A stretch of DNA of 64,000 nucleotides from Epiperipatus broadwayi (GCA_028023455.1 JAQFVV010006840.1:239910-303909), one strand, 5' to 3'. Counted from the first letter of the stretch, positions 12,569 to 24,170 are shown. Numbers and translations: made by a program. Notes: generated from the letters alone by a model not told the origin.

Positions 12569-15500
12569 TATATGGCTGCAGAAAGGAGTTTGCTATTAAC
12601 TGAAAGGAGACCCTTTGATTCCTCTTGGAGGCCTTAAAAGAACCGAGCAGGGCAAATTCCTAATGTCCACTCCATACGTTCTTGTCATTGCAGCTGTTAT
12701 TACTATGTGATTATTCATATAGTATACGAACATGGATGGGCTGCTCACAAACACGCATTAGCCAGTGTGGTGAGTTTATTGGCTTTTTACCTTCAAGTTT
12801 AAGAATATTTTTTCAATATATACAATCATGACAGATGGCCCTTATTCCCAGGAGGCTGTAAAGTCACCAACCAAGGCAGCGGTTGGTGGCCGAAGGCAGA
12901 GGGTGCTAAGAATCCCCTGATTGTGGACTCAGGCTGCCATTTGATGATGACTTTTTATTTAGGTACTTACAACTGCAGATCACTTTCAAGTGAAGGAAGA
13001 TTGCAAGAGTTAGAAGAAGAACTATCTTATATTAAATGGGACATTATTGGACTTTGTGAAGTTAGAAGAAAAGGTGAAGAAACAATTCATTTAAAAAGTG
13101 GACATGTACTCTACTATAGAGGCACAAATATTGGAAATACAAGTGGAGTAGGATTCATTATAAATAAAAAATGGAAGAATAACATTGTGGAGATTGATGG
13201 TGTTTTGGACAGGGTGGCAACATTAGTTTTACAACTTAATAGCAGATACCAAATGCAGATAATTCAGGTTTATGCCCCAACAAGTTCTCATAGTGATGAA
13301 GTAGTAGAAGATTTTTATATGGATGTACAAAAGGCTTTTGATCAGAGTAAACAACATTTTAAAATTGTTATGGGAGACTTTAATGCTAGAATTGGTAAAC
13401 AAATGAAAGATGAAAATGCTGTAGGTAATTTTGGTTATGGTAATAGAAATGAGAGAGGACATAGACTTGTGGAGTTTGCAGAAAAAGAAAAACTTTATAT
13501 TATGAATTCTTTTTTTGAGAAAAAGGTTAAAAGGAAATGGACATGGAAGCATCCAAATGAAGGTACAGCAGAATTGGACTATATTTTGACTAACAGAAAA
13601 TACATATTTCAAGATTGTAATGTTCTTAATAAATTTAACACAGGAAGTGATCATCGATTAGTAAGATGTAAGATACATGTTAATGCAAAACTAGAGAGAC
13701 AAAAATTATTAAGAAAAACAATATTTACAGTTGATATTCCTAATCTTCAGAAACATTCTAATGAATTTAAATTAGAACTTACAAATCGGTTTCAAGTATT
13801 AGTAGATTTTGAACATGATTCAGATTTGAATGAAATTAATAGGAAAATAACTGATACACTTTTAAAAACTGCAACAAAGATAGCTGGTAGAAAAAAGCAG
13901 CAATTGACCAATAAAATTTCTACTGAGACTAGAGAATTTATGAAGAAAAGAAGGAATATGAAGATATACAAAAATGATGCATTAAAAAGGATTGAATATC
14001 TCGAATTTTGTAAAATGGTGTGGAAAAGAGTTGAAAATGATATAAGAAAGTATAATTGTGAACTAGCAAGGAAAGCTGTAGAAGAGAATAAAAGTCTAAA
14101 GAGTGTAAAACAACATTTTGGTATTGGTAGGAAATTTATATCTGCAATAAGAAAAAAAGATGGCATTATTACTAAAAAGAGAGATGACATCATGAAATGT
14201 GTAGAAGACTTCTATCAAGAATTATATAGTAATAAAGAACAAGTACCTCCTATACCTATTATATCTTCTGAATTGCCCAGAATTTTGAATGAGGAAGTGA
14301 GACATGCAATTAAATTTATGAAGAAAGGGAAGGCTCCAGGTAATGATGGAATTATAATTGATATATTAAAAGAAGCAGGTGAAGAAATAGAATTTTTTTT
14401 AGCAAAGTTATATTCCAAATGTCTAAATGATAAAGATGTACCAGATGATTGGAAGAATGCAGTATTAATATTAATATTTAAAAAAGGTGATAAAGAAGAT
14501 ATTAGAAATTACAGACCTATCAGTCTTTTATCAGTTTTATACAAAATTTTTACTAAGATAATTACAACTCGTCTACAGAGAACACTGGACTTCCACCAAC
14601 CAAGAGAACAAGCTGGATTTAAAAGTGGTTTTAGTACAGTAGATCATATCCAGGTATTGAGAGAAGTTATAGAAAGGACAAATGAATATGAGTTGCCATT
14701 ATGCTTAGGATTTGTAGATTATGAAAAGGCATTTGATTCTATAAATATTTCTTCAGTGATTAAAGCATTGGATCATCAAGGTATAGATCCAGGATATTGT
14801 CATATTTTAAAGAATATTTATAAAAATGCAACAGCAACAATTAGATTACATAATGATAGTAGGAAAGTCAACATTGAGAAGGGTGTAAGACAGGGTGACT
14901 CCATATCTCCAAAACTTTTTACAGCAGTGCTGCAAGAAGTATTTTGTGGATTAAAATGGGAAGCTAAAGGAGTGAAAGTAAATGGAGATTATTTAAGTCA
15001 TTTAGATTTTGCAGATGATGTAGTTGTTTTTGCAAATAATGCTTTAGAGTTACAGGAAATGTTGCAGGAGTTATCAGATGAAAGTAGGAAAGTAGGACTA
15101 AAGATAAATGTTAAAAAGACTAAAGTAATGTTTAATAGATTTTCTCAAAATATGAAAATAAAGATTGATTATGATGAATTAGAAGAAGTTAACAGTTACA
15201 AATACCTTGGTCAGATTATTAATACAGATGGAAACATAATGGATGAAATTAATCATAGAATTAAACTTGGTTGGAGTGCTTTTGGTAGAAATAACTTGAT
15301 ACTAAAAGGAAATATGCCTATGTGTTTGAAAAGGAAGGTTTTTAATAAATGTGTTTTGCCAGTTCTTACTTATGGATCTGAGACTTGGACACTTAATAGA
15401 AGAGCAATACAGAGACTTCAAACCACTCAAAGAAGTATGGAGAGATGCATGTTGGGAGTAACAAGAAGAGATCGAAAACGCAATGTATGGGTAAGAGAAC

Positions 15501-15790
15501 AAACAGGTGTTACTGATCTCATTGAAAAAATTAAAAGACTGAAGTGGAGTTGGGCTGGACATATTGCTAGAAGAGATGATAATAGATGGACAATTGAAAT
15601 TTTAAACTGGATTCCAAGAGATTGTAAAAGACCCAGAAAGAGACCACATCGAGATGGATGGATGAAATAAGAAAGTTTGCAGGGGTGATGTGGAGAAGAG
15701 AAGCTAAAGATAAAGATGGATTGAACTTGGAGAAACCTTCATCCTGCAGTGGATTGATAATGGTTGATGATGATGATATATATATATATA
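12569..15790 (+). mobile_element. RTE-type LINE, nearly full length
   Basis: One long endonuclease-reverse transcriptase ORF (12,923-15,670) follows about 350 bp of untranslated sequence and precedes a short 3' region. The 3' end is ttgatgatgatgat running into a TA repeat; short tandem repeats instead of poly(A) are characteristic of RTE elements. TA runs flank both ends. A 3' fragment of the same family lies inverted at 37,867-37,985, and a decayed copy lies at 41,470-43,010. Confidence 0.85.
12923..15670 (+). CDS. RTE LINE endonuclease-reverse transcriptase (C-terminal frameshift)
   Basis: The 915-residue protein nicks target DNA and reverse-transcribes the element RNA at the nick. The N-terminal exonuclease-endonuclease-phosphatase fold shows TYNCRS near residue 15, the catalytic glutamate in GLCEVRR, GDFNAR near 150 and SDHR near 242. 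The reverse transcriptase follows: GKAPGNDG near 470, NYRPISLLS, the YEKAFDS motif A near 600, VRQGDSISP, and the catalytic FADD near 695. A later conserved block contains TYGSETW. The start is uncertain; M9 (MTFYLGTYN) is also plausible. The frame ends GWMK-stop, but shifting one base after about 15,650 restores a further conserved tail (MDEIRKFAGVMWRREAK). Other copies in this window carry an extra A there, so this copy probably suffered a one-base deletion. Otherwise the ORF is intact. Confidence 0.9.
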   Translation: MDSGCHLMMTFYLGTYNCRSLSSEGRLQELEEELSYIKWDIIGLCEVRRKGEETIHLKSGHVLYYRGTNIGNTSGVGFIINKKWKNNIVEIDGVLDRVATLVLQLNSRYQMQIIQVYAPTSSHSDEVVEDFYMDVQKAFDQSKQHFKIVMGDFNARIGKQMKDENAVGNFGYGNRNERGHRLVEFAEKEKLYIMNSFFEKKVKRKWTWKHPNEGTAELDYILTNRKYIFQDCNVLNKFNTGSDHRLVRCKIHVNAKLERQKLLRKTIFTVDIPNLQKHSNEFKLELTNRFQVLVDFEHDSDLNEINRKITDTLLKTATKIAGRKKQQLTNKISTETREFMKKRRNMKIYKNDALKRIEYLEFCKMVWKRVENDIRKYNCELARKAVEENKSLKSVKQHFGIGRKFISAIRKKDGIITKKRDDIMKCVEDFYQELYSNKEQVPPIPIISSELPRILNEEVRHAIKFMKKGKAPGNDGIIIDILKEAGEEIEFFLAKLYSKCLNDKDVPDDWKNAVLILIFKKGDKEDIRNYRPISLLSVLYKIFTKIITTRLQRTLDFHQPREQAGFKSGFSTVDHIQVLREVIERTNEYELPLCLGFVDYEKAFDSINISSVIKALDHQGIDPGYCHILKNIYKNATATIRLHNDSRKVNIEKGVRQGDSISPKLFTAVLQEVFCGLKWEAKGVKVNGDYLSHLDFADDVVVFANNALELQEMLQELSDESRKVGLKINVKKTKVMFNRFSQNMKIKIDYDELEEVNSYKYLGQIINTDGNIMDEINHRIKLGWSAFGRNNLILKGNMPMCLKRKVFNKCVLPVLTYGSETWTLNRRAIQRLQTTQRSMERCMLGVTRRDRKRNVWVREQTGVTDLIEKIKRLKWSWAGHIARRDDNRWTIEILNWIPRDCKRPRKRPHRDGWMK

Positions 15791-16439
15791 TTCAGTATTG
15801 ATATTAAAAAATAAAGTTTTTGAAAAAAAAAAGAAGGATTTTTAATTTGTTGATATTTTTGTAGAACATATATATTTTAAAAGAAAAAGTGTTTGTACAT
15901 TTGCTGTTTTATAATATATGGTATTTATTTTCATATTTTTAAAATGTAATTATAAACGATTTGAATACAGACTTTCAAATATAAAATATTAATTATGTTC
16001 AAATATCGAAGAATATCTATTGAAAGATTAGCTAGTCCTCATGCAAAATAATATTGAGTTCTCAGATAAACAGGTTAATAAAAAGCCAAATTTAAATTAA
16101 GATTGCATGTTTGCATAATGGATGCATCCAAATAGTTAAAACAAGCTTTGAAAGCTAAAATTCAATTTATACTTTTAAAAAAACAACAAAAAAACAGAAA
16201 TTCCAATCTTGAAACAATATATCTGTATTAAAACATTTTTTTTTACAATTGAACCTTTTTATTTAACTTATTTTCTTATAAAAACAAAAGAAAATCAGTG
16301 TTGTCTTAATATTTACATTACTCATTCACCATAAACAAATAATTAATTTAATTTTACAAAAAAATAAACACTTTATACTATAAACTGATAATTTTTAATT
16401 TTTCACATAAGCAAACCTCTACATACAATAACACCACTC
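15791..16439. other. AT-rich intergenic DNA, no gene seen
   Basis: Poly-A and poly-T tracts only. Confidence 0.4.
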
Positions 16440-16905
16440 AGGCAATCCAAATTAATCAATGGATGCAGGTTTGTGCATAAAATCTCTATCTAATGCCTAT
16501 TTATTCAATATCCCAGACTAGTTTTTAGCTTGTGGCTTTCATCAGTGAGGAGCCTTGGATCTGGAAGCACTGCACATATATCTTAGAATCTAATGCAACC
16601 TTTCACCAGCCACCTTTTACTTTTTTAGCTGATTTATATTATAAAACTGTGAGTTCAAAATTCAAACACAATAATGTTTTCAAGCTAAGATCATTAGCTT
16701 GTATGGTTATATAGATCTGAATTCAGTTTATTATCCATACCTTTTGGTGTCTTTAGTTCATTAATAACCACAGTCATCATAATCCTACTTGGCAGGATTG
16801 ATATTAAACCCTCTAACATCACATGATTGTTATTCTTTTGCCCCTGTGAAAAATGGCTTGTGTAAGCATAAAGAATGATGATCATGTGATATTTGATGGC
16901 TTAAT
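16440..16905 (-). repeat. MITE-like repeat family 2, copy a
   Basis: In reverse complement this aligns with 25,885-26,262 and 26,930-27,410. Shared blocks are the gggattttatgc...catcc-ttgatt stretch (here near 16,455-16,500), the atctgg-gtgcagtgc block and a terminal atcatgtgat segment. No transposase is encoded. The family is also the source of the hairpin at 41,119-41,354. Confidence 0.6.
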
Positions 16906-19020
16906 AGTTTTTAATTTTCAGATTTAAAATAAAAGTGGCAGTTATGCAAATGCAATGGGAACATTGTGTTCAGTGAGAAGCTTTACTTTTTATTCACTGA
17001 ATGATAATAACATCCAGTGATTTTTAACGAAATTATATCATTAAATATACATTTTGATTTAAATTTTACCCACAAAATACAAAAAAAAAAAAATAGTTAA
17101 CCAAATACTTCAGAAAAGTGAGTCATTTTAGACCTAATTTCAGCTTTGTTTAATAATATTTTACAATAAACTGTATTCCAAACATAAAGATTTTAAAGTT
17201 ACTTTGTACTTAATAATTAATATTTCTGAAAATAGCTTAATTAAGCTTTTAGCATATGGGTCTTCTCTTCTTCAATAATAAAATCACTTGACTTAACTGC
17301 TTATCAAACTGTTCTTAGAAAAGATTCGAACTATAACTATGATTTTAATCAATTAAGTAGATATTTAAAAATATGTGCCTAAAAAGGCCATGGGATATTA
17401 AAAAAAAAAATTGAATTTATGGACACAACTTAAATGGATTATCAAAAGATACTTTTCCTATACCTATACTACCATATTTCATTTATCAATTTATTTAGCT
17501 AATTCTCTATCATTGCTAATCTTACTTTCTATTTTTCAATCTATTTATTTTTTTTGTGTAACAGATTAATGATGAGAAACGTATAATGTTTTGATTCAAA
17601 TCCAAAACGGCATGTTTATGTACATATACACATGCATAAATACGATTATATGTTTACAAGGTTAAACTTGTATAAATTTTTATTTTAAACTTCACTTATA
17701 AAATAAATCTTTTAATAATTAATTGATTATAGGTATGGTTCAGGGATTTGAGCAACCTCATCCATATATTATTAAAATATTGAGCAAATTCTAAGTTGAA
17801 GTATGCTTGGATTTACACAAAATAATTAGATTTCGTTTCTCCATTTCTTCCCAGGTTTAACTCGACAAACATATACCATTTGTTAATAAATTAACTTATT
17901 AAAATATATGCGCAAAATGCTCTAACATTATGTATATATTTTATTTTTATTTATAAATACACACATATACTATTACACGTGTTTTAAGCAATAATAGTCA
18001 AATGATTTATTGTTTGAGAGTTCATAAGACGTAAACGTCGTATATGATACAGCCGGGCAGCGTTCCATGGAATTGTAGCTTGTTTGCCCTCTTTACCTTT
18101 GCACCAAACTACCCAAGCCATTTTAATCAATCATAATGACGTATATAAGTCCCTCACTCTATTTATTATATTTATATGTGGACAGATATGTATTTAGCTA
18201 ATAATCTATTCTGCAATCAAATGGAATATATTGATAAAAGGATTTGTGCTTTTTGTTCTCAACTCTTTAATGCATTCTATTTACGTATTTAAATCCGTAT
18301 GTATGTGCGAATAATGACTCATTATTTTAGTAACAACGATATAAAGTACAGTTTTGAAATTAGAAAGCTATAATTATCTCTCTTAAAACTCGTTGCCGCT
18401 AATGATTTTAGCTTTCATTGGGAACACCATCTAATGTGTAACTATGCCTAATTACTTTCTTAAATTTACATAATAGTAAAATGTAATTATGCAATTTAAT
18501 AATGCATCTTCACATAATGACAGCGACATATATTTAAAGCGTTAGCTAATGTATTCTTTTCTAAGTATCTTCTGCCTACCTAAAAGAATGTTTAATTTGA
18601 TACATTCGTATTAGCGGCTACATTAATATATTAAAGTTTAGTTAAATTTCTTCAAACAAAGCGTCAAACGAGAAATATGAGGTGAATTAAAAAGATTAAA
18701 TAGCGATTTTGCTTTAAGGTGGTCAATTTGGAAAAATTTACAAAGTTTTAGTGTTAATGTTCATTTCCAATTATGTTGCTGTGAAATTTTATTTAACTGA
18801 CAGAATGAATTCATGTCTGCTAATATTTTCAGCAAACAATAAACGTAGAACGATTGTAATAAATTTAAAATAACTTCTAATTAAATTTCAAAAGTGCGGA
18901 AATAATTCCTATTGATTTAATTTTATTTGCACAACATAAGATTACTTTTTTATTATTTAGTACTTTAATTCTCCTACTGCAGCTACGCATTATGTGATTC
19001 ATAGTTAGCATTTTGTCATA
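16906..19020. other. Intergenic DNA, partly non-repetitive
   Basis: No gene recognised. 17,850-18,950 lacks the simple repeats of the surroundings. Around 18,020-18,160 it has more balanced base composition, with a palindromic acgtaaacgt and a tatataag box. It could be unique or regulatory DNA, but nothing proves this. Confidence 0.35.
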
Positions 19021-19110
19021 TGTCCTGGGCGGTTTGGCTCAGTTGGTACCATCTGACATGGGGTTGGGAGGTCCCAGGATCGATTCTGGTACTGGCATTT
19101 TAACTTTTTA
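19021..19110 (+). repeat. tRNA-derived SINE head
   Basis: A tRNA-like 5' region: tggctcagttgg at about 19,035-19,046 matches the A box of RNA polymerase III promoters, and ggatcgattct about 40 bases later matches a B box inside a short T-arm-like stem (ccagg...ctgg). No acceptor stem closes, so it is a SINE or tRNA relic rather than a working tRNA. The 3' limit is not clear. Confidence 0.6.
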
Positions 19111-19539
19111 TAAATTCCTGAGTAATAAATCCATATGCCTTTTATTTTTATTTCACCATATCTACATAGGCCAGGAGTCATTTAATTTTATTTATGAAGA
19201 AAATAAACACAGTGGGTTATCCCAAATCTGTTGATGAAATTCCATTTACCTTTACAATATCAAATATAGCGAATTTTATTGTGGATCTGGGGAGAAATGT
19301 TTGGAGCATAATATATTTATTTTTATTCCATAATACTTTAGTTGTTCAAAAAGATTCTTGGGTCTGTAACCAGATCTTGACTTGAGATAAATCTTAAATG
19401 ATGTAACCATATTTTGAGTTATCATAAATCTCAGCTGCTTAATAGCTTTATGATGCAATTTTCATCTGATAGAATGAAAAGAAAAAAAACTATAAATAAA
19501 TAAAGTTACATATGCTACTAATATTTTTTGCAGAAGTAT
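19111..19539. other. AT-rich intergenic DNA
   Basis: No gene or clear repeat seen; the short ORFs look random. Confidence 0.35.
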
Positions 19540-21045
19540 ATAACTGGACACTTTTTTTCACCAAAAGGCATAATATTTTAGAATAGAATTTGAGTGTGCT
19601 GAGACAATTGTCCATAAAGTACTTGCAGTTTAACCCCATTTCCTAACTAAATCATGATTAGAAATTATTTTAGATTTAGCCATAGATAGATGAAGGAAAT
19701 GAGTTAGGCTATATGCCAAGGTTACTTTAGGATGGGTAGAATTATGTTTCAGTTTATTGCAGCAAAAGATTATAATTAGATTATTAGATGGTTTATTCTT
19801 GTCAAGATGAAAAAATGGCTATACTTACTTTCTTTGATTAGGAATAGAATCACAATATTTCACAAAACATTCTAAATGTATTACACCTTATTTAGAGCCC
19901 ATTCTTTATGGAAAAGATTTCTTGTGAGAAAGCAAAACAAGATCCCTCTCATCAATTTATATCCTGCCTTGTGTTTCTAAAAGTTCACTGACAAGTGTAT
20001 TAAATGAAACATGGTGTGAGAATTGAACCTCTATGAATTTATTGTTGTACCCAGAGAGAACTCAATCTTTTATTAGATTATTGTATAGACCTCTGCATCT
20101 ACTATGATTATTATTTTGTGTCACATCAAATTGTAATTGGATGGCATCTTATCACATAATTTTTTTTGCATAAAAATAAACCATTTAGACAAACATTTTT
20201 TAAGCAGAAACATAAATTGATGTTAGATTAGTAAAAGTAGAAAGAGTTTTAATTTATTTTGATAGCCCTTTTCAATGTGAATTGTTAAAGATAAACCTCA
20301 ATCACAGCAGCTTCTTACTGGTCTAAATACATACTGTTCTGCAAATAGATAAAGTCCTTTTTCTGATAATCCATCCCAATGATTTAATATTGAAGGCAAT
20401 ACTAATTTTAGAGTGGAGGTGGTAAATTACTGAATCACTGTGGGTTTATTTGGCTTTAAGATAATTATGATTTTGCTTATAAGTCAATTTTTTTGGTATA
20501 ATTTCTGTATTAATAATTGCCAATCATGCAGTGGTTCATGCCCTATTTTGTTTTAGAAATTCTGGAAATATGCTATGTGTTCCAGGAGGATTTTCTGGTT
20601 TAGAACAATCCAAAAAATATCATGACCATTTACTGGTTTTTGCACTTTAATATTCACTAGAACATTGTGTAATAGAAACTTGCAGGTTTATTTTAATTAT
20701 GTTTTTTCTTGTTTTTTCAATCTTGAAAGTTTAAAATTTTTACATATAATATTGAAACTTTCATGGTGATGATATAGTAGTTCTCTTATAGGTGTTTCTA
20801 CAATTACAATGCTCATGTAAAATGATCACTTCTTTCAACCATATCTTGTAAACTTTATTTTCCATAGTCTCTCTTCATTTTTATTTTTAATGTCCAGTGA
20901 TTTTATAAGTTTGTCAGCAAATTTCAGATTTTTAGTAGATAAAAGTTAACCATAAAAAACATTGTTTCTTTTGTTCCAAACTGAAATAAATTATTTTTGA
21001 TACTCTCAAGGGATTCAAAATTTAGTATCTGAATATATGAGTTTA
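19540..21045 (-). pseudogene. Decayed Jockey/CR1-like LINE, copy 1
   Basis: Reverse-strand translation shows broken LINE protein sequence. Near 20,590 there is FPEFLKQ after a PPGTHSI segment, corresponding to the PGPDGI-x-PEFLK block of reverse transcriptases. NTEIIPKK follows. Near 19,600-19,680 there is NHDLVRKWG-TASTLWT, matching the conserved region after the catalytic core. Many stops and frameshifts. It is collinear with the better-preserved relic at 43,225-46,000 (for example, the ttccaaactgaaataaatt block near 20,975 against 45,182). The endonuclease part seems absent. Confidence 0.6.
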
Positions 21046-21329
21046 TTAAACTTATTATAATAACTGAAACACAGGCTTATTATATACCTGTGTCTATATA
21101 TGTAATATATAGGGTATATGAGCACAGACTTTCACATGACCCACCACTCTCCATTCTATCTCATAACACTGATACATTTGAACACATATGTGTCGAAAAG
21201 ATAAATAATCACCAATATAAGTATTTTATGCTAAACCAGAAATCATCAGTTGGTCTAGATTACCATATCTACACATATATGCTATAAGTTCTCAGATATA
21301 TATTAAGATAGACAATCTTCATACTTTAA

Positions 21330-21660
21330 TCGACAGGCTTCAACCTACTCCATGCTCCAACTTATTATAGCAACAAGAAATTTGTAGGCTATAATATAAC
21401 CATGTACATCTGGTAATGAAAGTTACAAGTATTTCCACATGAACCACATATGCAACTTTGTGAATCCAGAAATTGGGATTCACACACAAAATATTGAAAG
21501 ACTATGGGGTTCCACAAAATGAGGGAAAAAGCAGCAGTGAAGGATACCAAAGCAACACCTTAACTCATACATGGCATAATTTATGTGGTGTAGACTACAC
21601 AAAAATGGCAATGCATTCATTTCTATACTCAATGACATAAAATACATTTTCCCACTAGGA
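21330..21660 (+). pseudogene. Merlin-type DNA transposase relic (C-terminal part)
   Basis: One frame near 21,422-21,520 reads YKYFHMNHICNFVNPEIG followed directly by HTQNIERLWGSTK. The NFV-P-x-G-x-HTQ-IE-LW pattern is characteristic of the DDE transposase of Merlin/IS1016-related elements, the glutamate being the last catalytic residue. After two stops the same frame continues with HLNSYMA, matching the H-x-x-SY-AEF block of the family. Upstream, weak similarity reaches about 21,340. Stops and missing residues show it is dead. No terminal inverted repeats were found. Confidence 0.65.
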
Positions 21661-22280
21661 TGAAAAGTTAATAAAAGTCTTTTAATTTATAATTCATTAT
21701 TTTTTGTGTGGTTTTTATGTTATCTTCTTTTAAAAAATCATGTTTATTAGCTTTCTGTGGAAAATCCCCGCATAATGTGCAATCAAATGTTCAGTAAAAC
21801 TACATTTTGGGAAGGAACATTTTCAGTAGAATCTCCATTTTGTGTGGTAAAAGTAAATATCAAACTGTTTGTTTCAACATGGCAATTCATTTTATATATT
21901 TGATGGTAATTATTGTATCTGCATATTTTATGTATTTTTATATATAATATTTAAATAACATAATAATTTAGTGTTTGTTTTGTGCATATTTAAAGTAACA
22001 TTCGGAAGTCACATAATGGCAGTATTTGACATATGTCTGGGGTTTGAAACCATGTACCTTTTAGGATAGGAAATCAATTTGTTTTGTGTGTAAAATGTTG
22101 TTTTTAATATTGATGTATATATTGATATAAATTTTAGTGTCTTTAGAGTGAAAGTCATATAGTTTTAGTGTGAAAAGTCATATATATATTTATGTATGGC
22201 AAATCAAATGGTCTTTCTTAATATCCATTTCTTGCTCAAAATCATACATATCTTTTTTATTTTTTTATACTTTTAGTTGA
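21661..22280. other. AT-rich intergenic DNA
   Basis: No gene seen. Confidence 0.35.
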
Positions 22281-22555
22281 ATATTAGTCCTACAAAATGG
22301 AGCATTATTAGACCTGCTATGCCTTTTCACATTTGTATCAACCTGCCAATAACTTTGTAAATCTTATTAAAATATCTTGTACAAGATCCATGTACATATT
22401 ACTTTTTTGAAAATTTTTGTGAAAAATGTTGTGTACAAGATCCATGTAAACATTATTTTGGTCACATCAGAAGATTACAAAGTTATCAGTGGACTGATAC
22501 AAATGTGAAAAGGCACAGTAAGTCTAATACATGCTCTGTGTTGCAGAAGTAATAC
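22281..22555. repeat. Fold-back (inverted) repeat with an internal direct repeat
   Basis: The left arm (about 22,281-22,359) and right arm (about 22,472-22,555) are imperfect reverse complements, including ccttttcacatttgtatc against gatacaaatgtgaaaagg. The loop carries a near-exact direct repeat, gtacaagatccatgta, at about 22,380 and 22,433. No coding content. Confidence 0.75.
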
Positions 22556-22659
22556 TAAAATACCATATAGTTTTTAGATTTTTTTATAGTAAATAATCTT
22601 ACTTAATCTTTAATTTATTATAAGAAATAAAAACAACAATAAATTCATTTAAAAAAAGA

Positions 22660-22760
22660 GTGCTTTTAAGTCATGGCTTGGGGAAGGTTGATTTACTCCC
22701 TTTGTTCACATATACATTATATTATGTTTACTATAATGTTTACAATAATAAATTCATTTA
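22660..22760 (+). repeat. Short dispersed repeat shared with 47,515
   Basis: The gaaggttgatttactccctttgtt...acatatacatta stretch recurs with few changes at 47,519-47,558. Class unknown. Confidence 0.5.
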
Positions 22761-23039
22761 TAAACAAAAAATTTGGAACTTGTTTTTATGTTTAGAAAAT
22801 AGTAATTAATTTTATAAAATGTGTATTTATATCCAAACTTAAAACTGAAAAATATTTTTTATGCCATTAATGTCAACTATAAATTATTTGATTGTTAATG
22901 ATAAATAAATAAATAAATAAATAGTATTTAAATAGTCAGTCATATTGAATCATCCATATCACTAAATATCTTACTTTGATGCAATATGTATTATGGTTTC
23001 CTGAAGGTTTGTCATGATGGTATTTTAGTTGTATTTACA
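22761..23039. other. AT-rich DNA with (AAAT)n run
   Basis: A short tetranucleotide repeat lies near 22,902-22,922. No gene seen. Confidence 0.4.
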
Positions 23040-23130
23040 TATTGGACTATTATCATTATTTCTTATGCATAAACACAACTAGCCAAAACATAGACTGGGA
23101 TAAAAATAAGACAGTGCTGGATAGGTAATA
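23040..23130 (+). pseudogene. Penelope-like GIY-YIG domain C-terminal fragment
   Basis: One frame reads HYFLCINTTSQNIDWDKNKT followed by VLDR, stop-free over about 25 residues. The H-x-I-x-W-x-x-x-x-VLDR pattern is typical of the C-terminal end of the GIY-YIG endonuclease of Penelope-like elements. It lies just upstream of, and in the same orientation as, a separate Penelope RT relic, suggesting two head-to-tail copies. Confidence 0.5.
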
Positions 23131-23199
23131 TTGAACATTTTCATGTATTAATTGTTCAATTTTACAATAAGTATCAAAACTGAACTAAAACAAATAATT

Positions 23200-24170
23200 T
23201 GCTTTTGAAAATATCATGGTTGGCCAATGGGGCTATCAATTAGTAGAGTTGTCTTTTAGCTTGTATTTGTCAAAATTTTAAAAAAAAACTAATTATTCCA
23301 AAATGTGGGGGTCTACCAAAAACAATTTTATACTCTGGATATATAGATGACATGCTACTATATATGCATGAAGAAACAAATGATCAATTTCATCTAGAGT
23401 CAACTTTCATGACTTCCTTTGTATGGACTATCAAGAAAGAAGATGAACATCATAATCTCACATTTTTAGACTTAAACATCTAAAGACAGAGCACTATATT
23501 GAATTATAGGGTGGAATTGAAGCCCTTAAATGTGAACGGTATAATACATCCTAAATCTATAACACCCTGGTCCTATAAATATGCAAGAGTGAAAGGTTTT
23601 CTCCATAGTAACTGGAAATTATACAAGTTTGAAGCATATTGGAGATAAGGCAGAATTGTATACGAAATGACTAGTTAATATGGGGCATAATACTAAAAAC
23701 ATTTACTCAATAGTAGCCAATTTCTATAGCAAAATTATACTCCCTGTAAATTTCCAATATTTAGGCAAAAAATAGACTAGTCTCCCTTATGTCTCTAAAG
23801 TTGTTGAAAATTAAGAAAAATATGTACTGCTAAATACATGATCAGTTTTGAGTTGCCTCCATCTTTAAATAAGTTGTTTAACAACTTGAACAATAAAATA
23901 ACTAGTGGCTACACACCAACTAGAGTACAAAATTGCATGTAAAAATTCAAATTGCTTAAAGGTTTACTATGGAGAACCAAGAGTGAACCTATCCACAAGA
24001 CAGAGCCAGCACAATTACCTATACAACCAGGGTAAGAAAGACAACACTCATCAATATTTTTGAATCAGAATCCATAGTCAGATAACAACTGTGATCTCTT
24101 TAGGAGTGACATTGTTTACTCTGAGATGACAGAAATAGAAAGATGAAGGAGGCATGGTCTATAGCCAAAT
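23200..24170 (+). pseudogene. Decayed Penelope-like element: reverse transcriptase and GIY-YIG endonuclease
   Basis: In one frame LANGAIN (23,220) corresponds to the family's LPMG-P-S block. GYIDDMLL follows, its YIDD codons at 23,340-23,351 being the catalytic motif, then LTFLDLNI and the downstream WSYKYARVKGFLHS block. After a frameshift, 23,926-24,018 reads YKIACKNSN...KVYYGEPRVNLSTRQSQH. This fits the Y-x-I-x-C, Y-x-G and R-x-L-x-x-R-x-x-x-H pattern of the Penelope GIY-YIG nuclease. The order RT then GIY-YIG is that of Penelope-like retroelements. Several in-frame stops make it non-functional. Confidence 0.75.

Noticed and set aside
13229-13654. 141-aa ORF antisense to the RTE ORF
   Set aside because: Shadow of the LINE coding frame, as are the ORFs at 13,792-14,193 and 15,302-15,562 minus.
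23020-23060. Start of another head-to-head tRNA-like fold-back element (attggactattatcat)
   Set aside because: The similarity ends after about 15 bases and the following sequence reads as a Penelope relic.
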